Assembly (NCBI GenBank): GCA_020848855.1
Contig: JADLHH010000409.1
Coordinates: 1-8,818, forward strand
DNA from: Anaerolineae bacterium
GTDB taxonomy: Bacteria > Chloroflexota > Anaerolineae > Aggregatilineales > Phototrophicaceae
DNA length: 8,818 nt
Direction of reading: 5' to 3'
Shown: positions 6,624 to 8,818 of the stretch, in pieces
How the letters are laid out: each line of letters starts with the position of its first letter
How positions within the stretch are numbered: position 1 is the first letter of the stretch
The notes under the pieces: generated by a model
What the model was told of the DNA's origin: nothing
Database searches by the model: none
What the model saw: only the letters and a program-made list of their open reading frames with translations
Translations under genes and position numbers: made by a program

Positions 6624-8663
6624 ATGCCGCTCATTCCGTTTATTGAATCGCCCCTGCACCTGAGCTTTCAGACCGAAGGCGAGCATTTTCGCGTTGCCCG
6701 CTACAGTCTGGACGGTCAATCGTGGCTGAATGCCGCGTCGGTGTCGCCCGCATTCGCCGTCTACGTAAACGGCGAGCGACACGACGTGACGACGCTGCCC
6801 CTGCGTGGCTGGCGCGTGGACGACGGCACAACCGGCATCCGCCACCTGATCGCCACCTTCGCCGGGGCGGGCTTCGCGGTCGAGCATCACGTGCTGGCTT
6901 ACGATAACGCGGCGCTGACCGAACAGTGGCAGGTCATCCGCGCGACCGGAACAGCGCCCGTCACGGTCACACGAATCGACTCGGTCGCGCTGGACATTCC
7001 GAGCGACGGCACCGATCTGCTGTCGTTCACCAGCGATTGGGGGCAGGAATTCCAGCCGGTGCGCCGTCCACTGGCAGACGGCGTGACACTCGAAACCCGC
7101 GCCGGTCGCTCGTCCAAAGGGCAGCATCCCTGGTTCGCCCTGTTCGCCGGGGACGGCTCGGTGCTGTCGGGTTCGGTGGCGTGGTCTGGAAACTGGATAT
7201 TCCGGTTCGAGCCGCTCGCCGCCGGCGGTTACCGGCTGACCGGCGGGCTGCACGACTGGAATTTCTCGAAAACGCTGTCGCCCGGCGAATCGATGGAGAG
7301 CGCCCGCGTCGCGCTCGCGCTCGGTGGCAGACTGAACGCGGTCGCCCGGCAGTATGCCCGCGTCGGGCGGCGCTGGTGGTATCCGCCCACCCGCCCGGCG
7401 GCGGCGCTGCCCGTCGAGTGGAATCACTGGTGGAGCTACGAGGACGCCGACATCGACGAAACGGTGTTCCGCGCCAACATCGACGCGGCGGCAGCGCTCG
7501 GCGTCGAACTGTGTACGCTGGACGCCGGGTGGTTCGGCTATCCCGACGCCGCTACCGACTGGCAGCAGCATCGTGGCGACTGGGATGTCGTCAACACCGC
7601 GCGCTTCCCCAGCGGCATCCGCGCGCTGGCGGACGCGGCGCACGACTACGGCATGAAATTCGGGCTGTGGTGCGAGATCGAAGGGCTGGGCGCGAAAGCC
7701 GCGCTCAACGAGTTCCATCCCGAATTCGCCGCCCGGCGTGATGGCGCGGCGCTCGGCTACGTCTGTCTCGGCAGCCCTGCCGCGCAGGAATGGGCGTATC
7801 AGGTACTCAGCCAACTGATACGGAACTATGCCTGCGACTGGATCAAGGTCGACTTCAACCTCGACCCGGCGGCGGGCTGCAGCCGCACCGATCACGGGCA
7901 CGGCGCGGGCGACGGATTGTACGCCCACTATCAGGGCTACTATCGCCTGCTGGAACGCATCCGCCATGACTACCCGGCGGTCGTGCTGGAAAACTGCTCG
8001 TCGGGCGGGCAGCGCATCGACCTCGGTATGCTGCGCCACACCGACCTGACGTTTCTGAGCGACCCGGATTACCCGGTGCATAATCTGCAGGTGTTCTGGG
8101 GCGCGACGACCATGCTCGCGCCCGACGCCTGCCTGCACTGGAGCTTTTCGGAGTGGCGCGGTAACGGACCGCCCCAACAGAATTTCAACCCGCGCGACCC
8201 GGCGTTGCAGCCGCACCAGCTTGACTACTACACGCGCACGGCGATGCTCGGCGCGTTCGGGCTGTCGCAAAAGCTGCCAGACCTGCCGAAATGGGTCGTC
8301 GAGCGCCTCGCCCAGCATATCGCGGTGTACAAGCGCCACGTCCGGCGCTTCGTGCGCGAGGCTGAGCTGTCTCATCTCACCGACCAGCCACGCCGGGATG
8401 GTCGGGGCGACCGCTGGTGCGCGTTTCAGTACAGCCTTCACGCCACCGACGAGCACCTGTTGTTCGTCTTCCGGCTTCCCGGCGCCGAGCCAAGCCGAAC
8501 CATCCATCTGTGCGATCTCCAACCGGAGCGCGTCTACCAGTTCGAAAACCTGAATCCAGGGGGCGAACCGTTCGCGCCCATGCACGGACGCGACCTGACG
8601 CAAACAGGACTCGTGCTGGATCATCTGCGCGAGGAAGACTCCGCCCTGCTCCGGCTGTTCTGA
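6624..8663 (+). CDS. GH36-like alpha-galactosidase
   Basis: A 679-residue glycoside hydrolase of the GH36/GH-D clan, expected to release alpha-galactose (or a related sugar) from oligosaccharides with retention of configuration. There is no signal peptide, so it is probably cytosolic. By eye there is an N-terminal beta-sandwich (about 1-255), a (beta/alpha)8 barrel (about 262-555) starting at WNHWWSYEDADI, and a C-terminal beta domain (about 590-679). Barrel motifs are LDAGWFG (299-305), RGDWDV (317-322), FGLWCEIEGLG (346-356), DWIKVDFN (405-412) and ENCSSGGQRIDLGML (456-470). D410 (codon 7851-7853) is the predicted nucleophile and D480 in LSD (codon 8061-8063) the predicted acid/base. Several motifs differ from the usual DDGWFG, LWFEPEM, KWDMNR and SDNTDA, so specificity may differ from that of classical melibiases. 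An in-frame stop at 6573-6575 with no start codon before 6624 fixes the start. It lies convergent with the next gene after a 10-bp gap, with no clear terminator. Confidence 0.88.
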   Translation: MPLIPFIESPLHLSFQTEGEHFRVARYSLDGQSWLNAASVSPAFAVYVNGERHDVTTLPLRGWRVDDGTTGIRHLIATFAGAGFAVEHHVLAYDNAALTEQWQVIRATGTAPVTVTRIDSVALDIPSDGTDLLSFTSDWGQEFQPVRRPLADGVTLETRAGRSSKGQHPWFALFAGDGSVLSGSVAWSGNWIFRFEPLAAGGYRLTGGLHDWNFSKTLSPGESMESARVALALGGRLNAVARQYARVGRRWWYPPTRPAAALPVEWNHWWSYEDADIDETVFRANIDAAAALGVELCTLDAGWFGYPDAATDWQQHRGDWDVVNTARFPSGIRALADAAHDYGMKFGLWCEIEGLGAKAALNEFHPEFAARRDGAALGYVCLGSPAAQEWAYQVLSQLIRNYACDWIKVDFNLDPAAGCSRTDHGHGAGDGLYAHYQGYYRLLERIRHDYPAVVLENCSSGGQRIDLGMLRHTDLTFLSDPDYPVHNLQVFWGATTMLAPDACLHWSFSEWRGNGPPQQNFNPRDPALQPHQLDYYTRTAMLGAFGLSQKLPDLPKWVVERLAQHIAVYKRHVRRFVREAELSHLTDQPRRDGRGDRWCAFQYSLHATDEHLLFVFRLPGAEPSRTIHLCDLQPERVYQFENLNPGGEPFAPMHGRDLTQTGLVLDHLREEDSALLRLF

Positions 8664-8673
8664 GACCGACTGC

Positions 8674-8818
8674 TTACGCGGCGCGGGCGGACTGTCGGGC
8701 GGCGCGCCCGCGCGCCAGCGCCGAGGTTACGACCATCCGCAGCAGGTACATCCCCGCGCCCAGCAGCAGCGCCCACTTGAACCCCCACTGGATCGAGATC
8801 ACCATCGACAGCACCGAG
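8674..8818 (-). CDS. C-terminal end of a membrane protein (5' partial)
   Basis: The minus strand has an open frame entering from the right edge and stopping at TAA (8674-8676), encoding the last 47 residues. They contain a hydrophobic segment (WALLLGAGMYLLRMVVTSAL) followed by a basic Arg/Ala-rich tail, typical of the final transmembrane helix and cytoplasmic end of an integral membrane protein. The family cannot be determined from this fragment. Position beside two sugar-active genes makes a sugar transporter one possibility, but that is a guess. The fragment converges on the GH36-like gene with a 10-bp gap. Confidence 0.6.
   Translation of the reverse strand, partial: SVLSMVISIQWGFKWALLLGAGMYLLRMVVTSALARGRAARQSARAA

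Noticed and set aside
6606..8624. 672-codon open frame on the minus strand covering almost the entire GH36-like gene
   Set aside because: It is antisense to a gene with clear catalytic motifs. It reads as a low-complexity Arg/Val/Gln/Ala-rich protein without recognisable motifs and has no SD; long antisense frames are expected in GC-rich coding DNA.
8701..8716. GC-rich hairpin GGCGCG/CGCGCC after the GH36-like gene
   Set aside because: There is no T tract, and it lies inside the coding sequence of the convergent membrane protein, where such repeats arise from GC-rich Arg/Ala codons.

Overview
The window looks like a chromosomal segment from a member of the Chloroflexota, probably Anaerolineae-like. 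This is inferred from three things seen together: a DUF4012 protein with a long basic cytoplasmic tail, a secreted Cys-containing SH3/FecR-like protein of a type I associate with that phylum, and moderate-to-high GC coding. No rRNA, tRNA, CRISPR array or recognisable insertion sequence was found. Every assignment comes from reading the sequence; none was checked by a database search.

Layout, left to right. (1) Positions 1-986, + strand: the C-terminal part of a membrane-type nucleotide-sugar 4,6-dehydratase (CapD/WbpM/FlaA1 family), cut by the window edge and followed by a strong hairpin. (2) Positions 1061-1385: about 325 bases with no gene but several imperfect stem-loops. (3) Positions 1475-2761, - strand: a secreted 428-residue protein with a clear signal peptide, its own near-consensus promoter and SD, and a terminator. 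(4) Positions 2762-3252: an AT-rich divergent intergenic region. (5) Positions 3253-5301, + strand: a DUF4012 single-pass membrane protein. (6) A symmetric terminator at 5308-5337 shared with the convergent gene. (7) Positions 5392-6588, - strand: an alpha/alpha-toroid (six-hairpin glycosidase-like) protein. (8) Positions 6624-8663, + strand: a divergent GH36-like alpha-galactosidase, only 35 bp from the start codon of gene 7. (9) Positions 8674-8818, - strand: the C-terminal end of a membrane protein that leaves the window.

Functionally the window splits in two. The left part (dehydratase, secreted protein, DUF4012 protein) concerns the cell envelope and surface polysaccharide: the dehydratase makes modified UDP-sugars, and DUF4012 proteins are commonly found in exopolysaccharide clusters. 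The right part (5392-8818) is a more GC-rich carbohydrate-degrading module. It has two probably cytosolic proteins, a GH36-like galactosidase and a toroid protein, divergently arranged, with a membrane protein next door that could be a transporter. The symmetric terminator near 5320 separates the two parts.

No clearly new system such as a defence island or mobile element is visible. The best candidates for something undescribed are the divergent toroid/GH36-like pair, whose GH36 member departs from several family signature motifs, and the structured non-coding stretch at 1282-1434.
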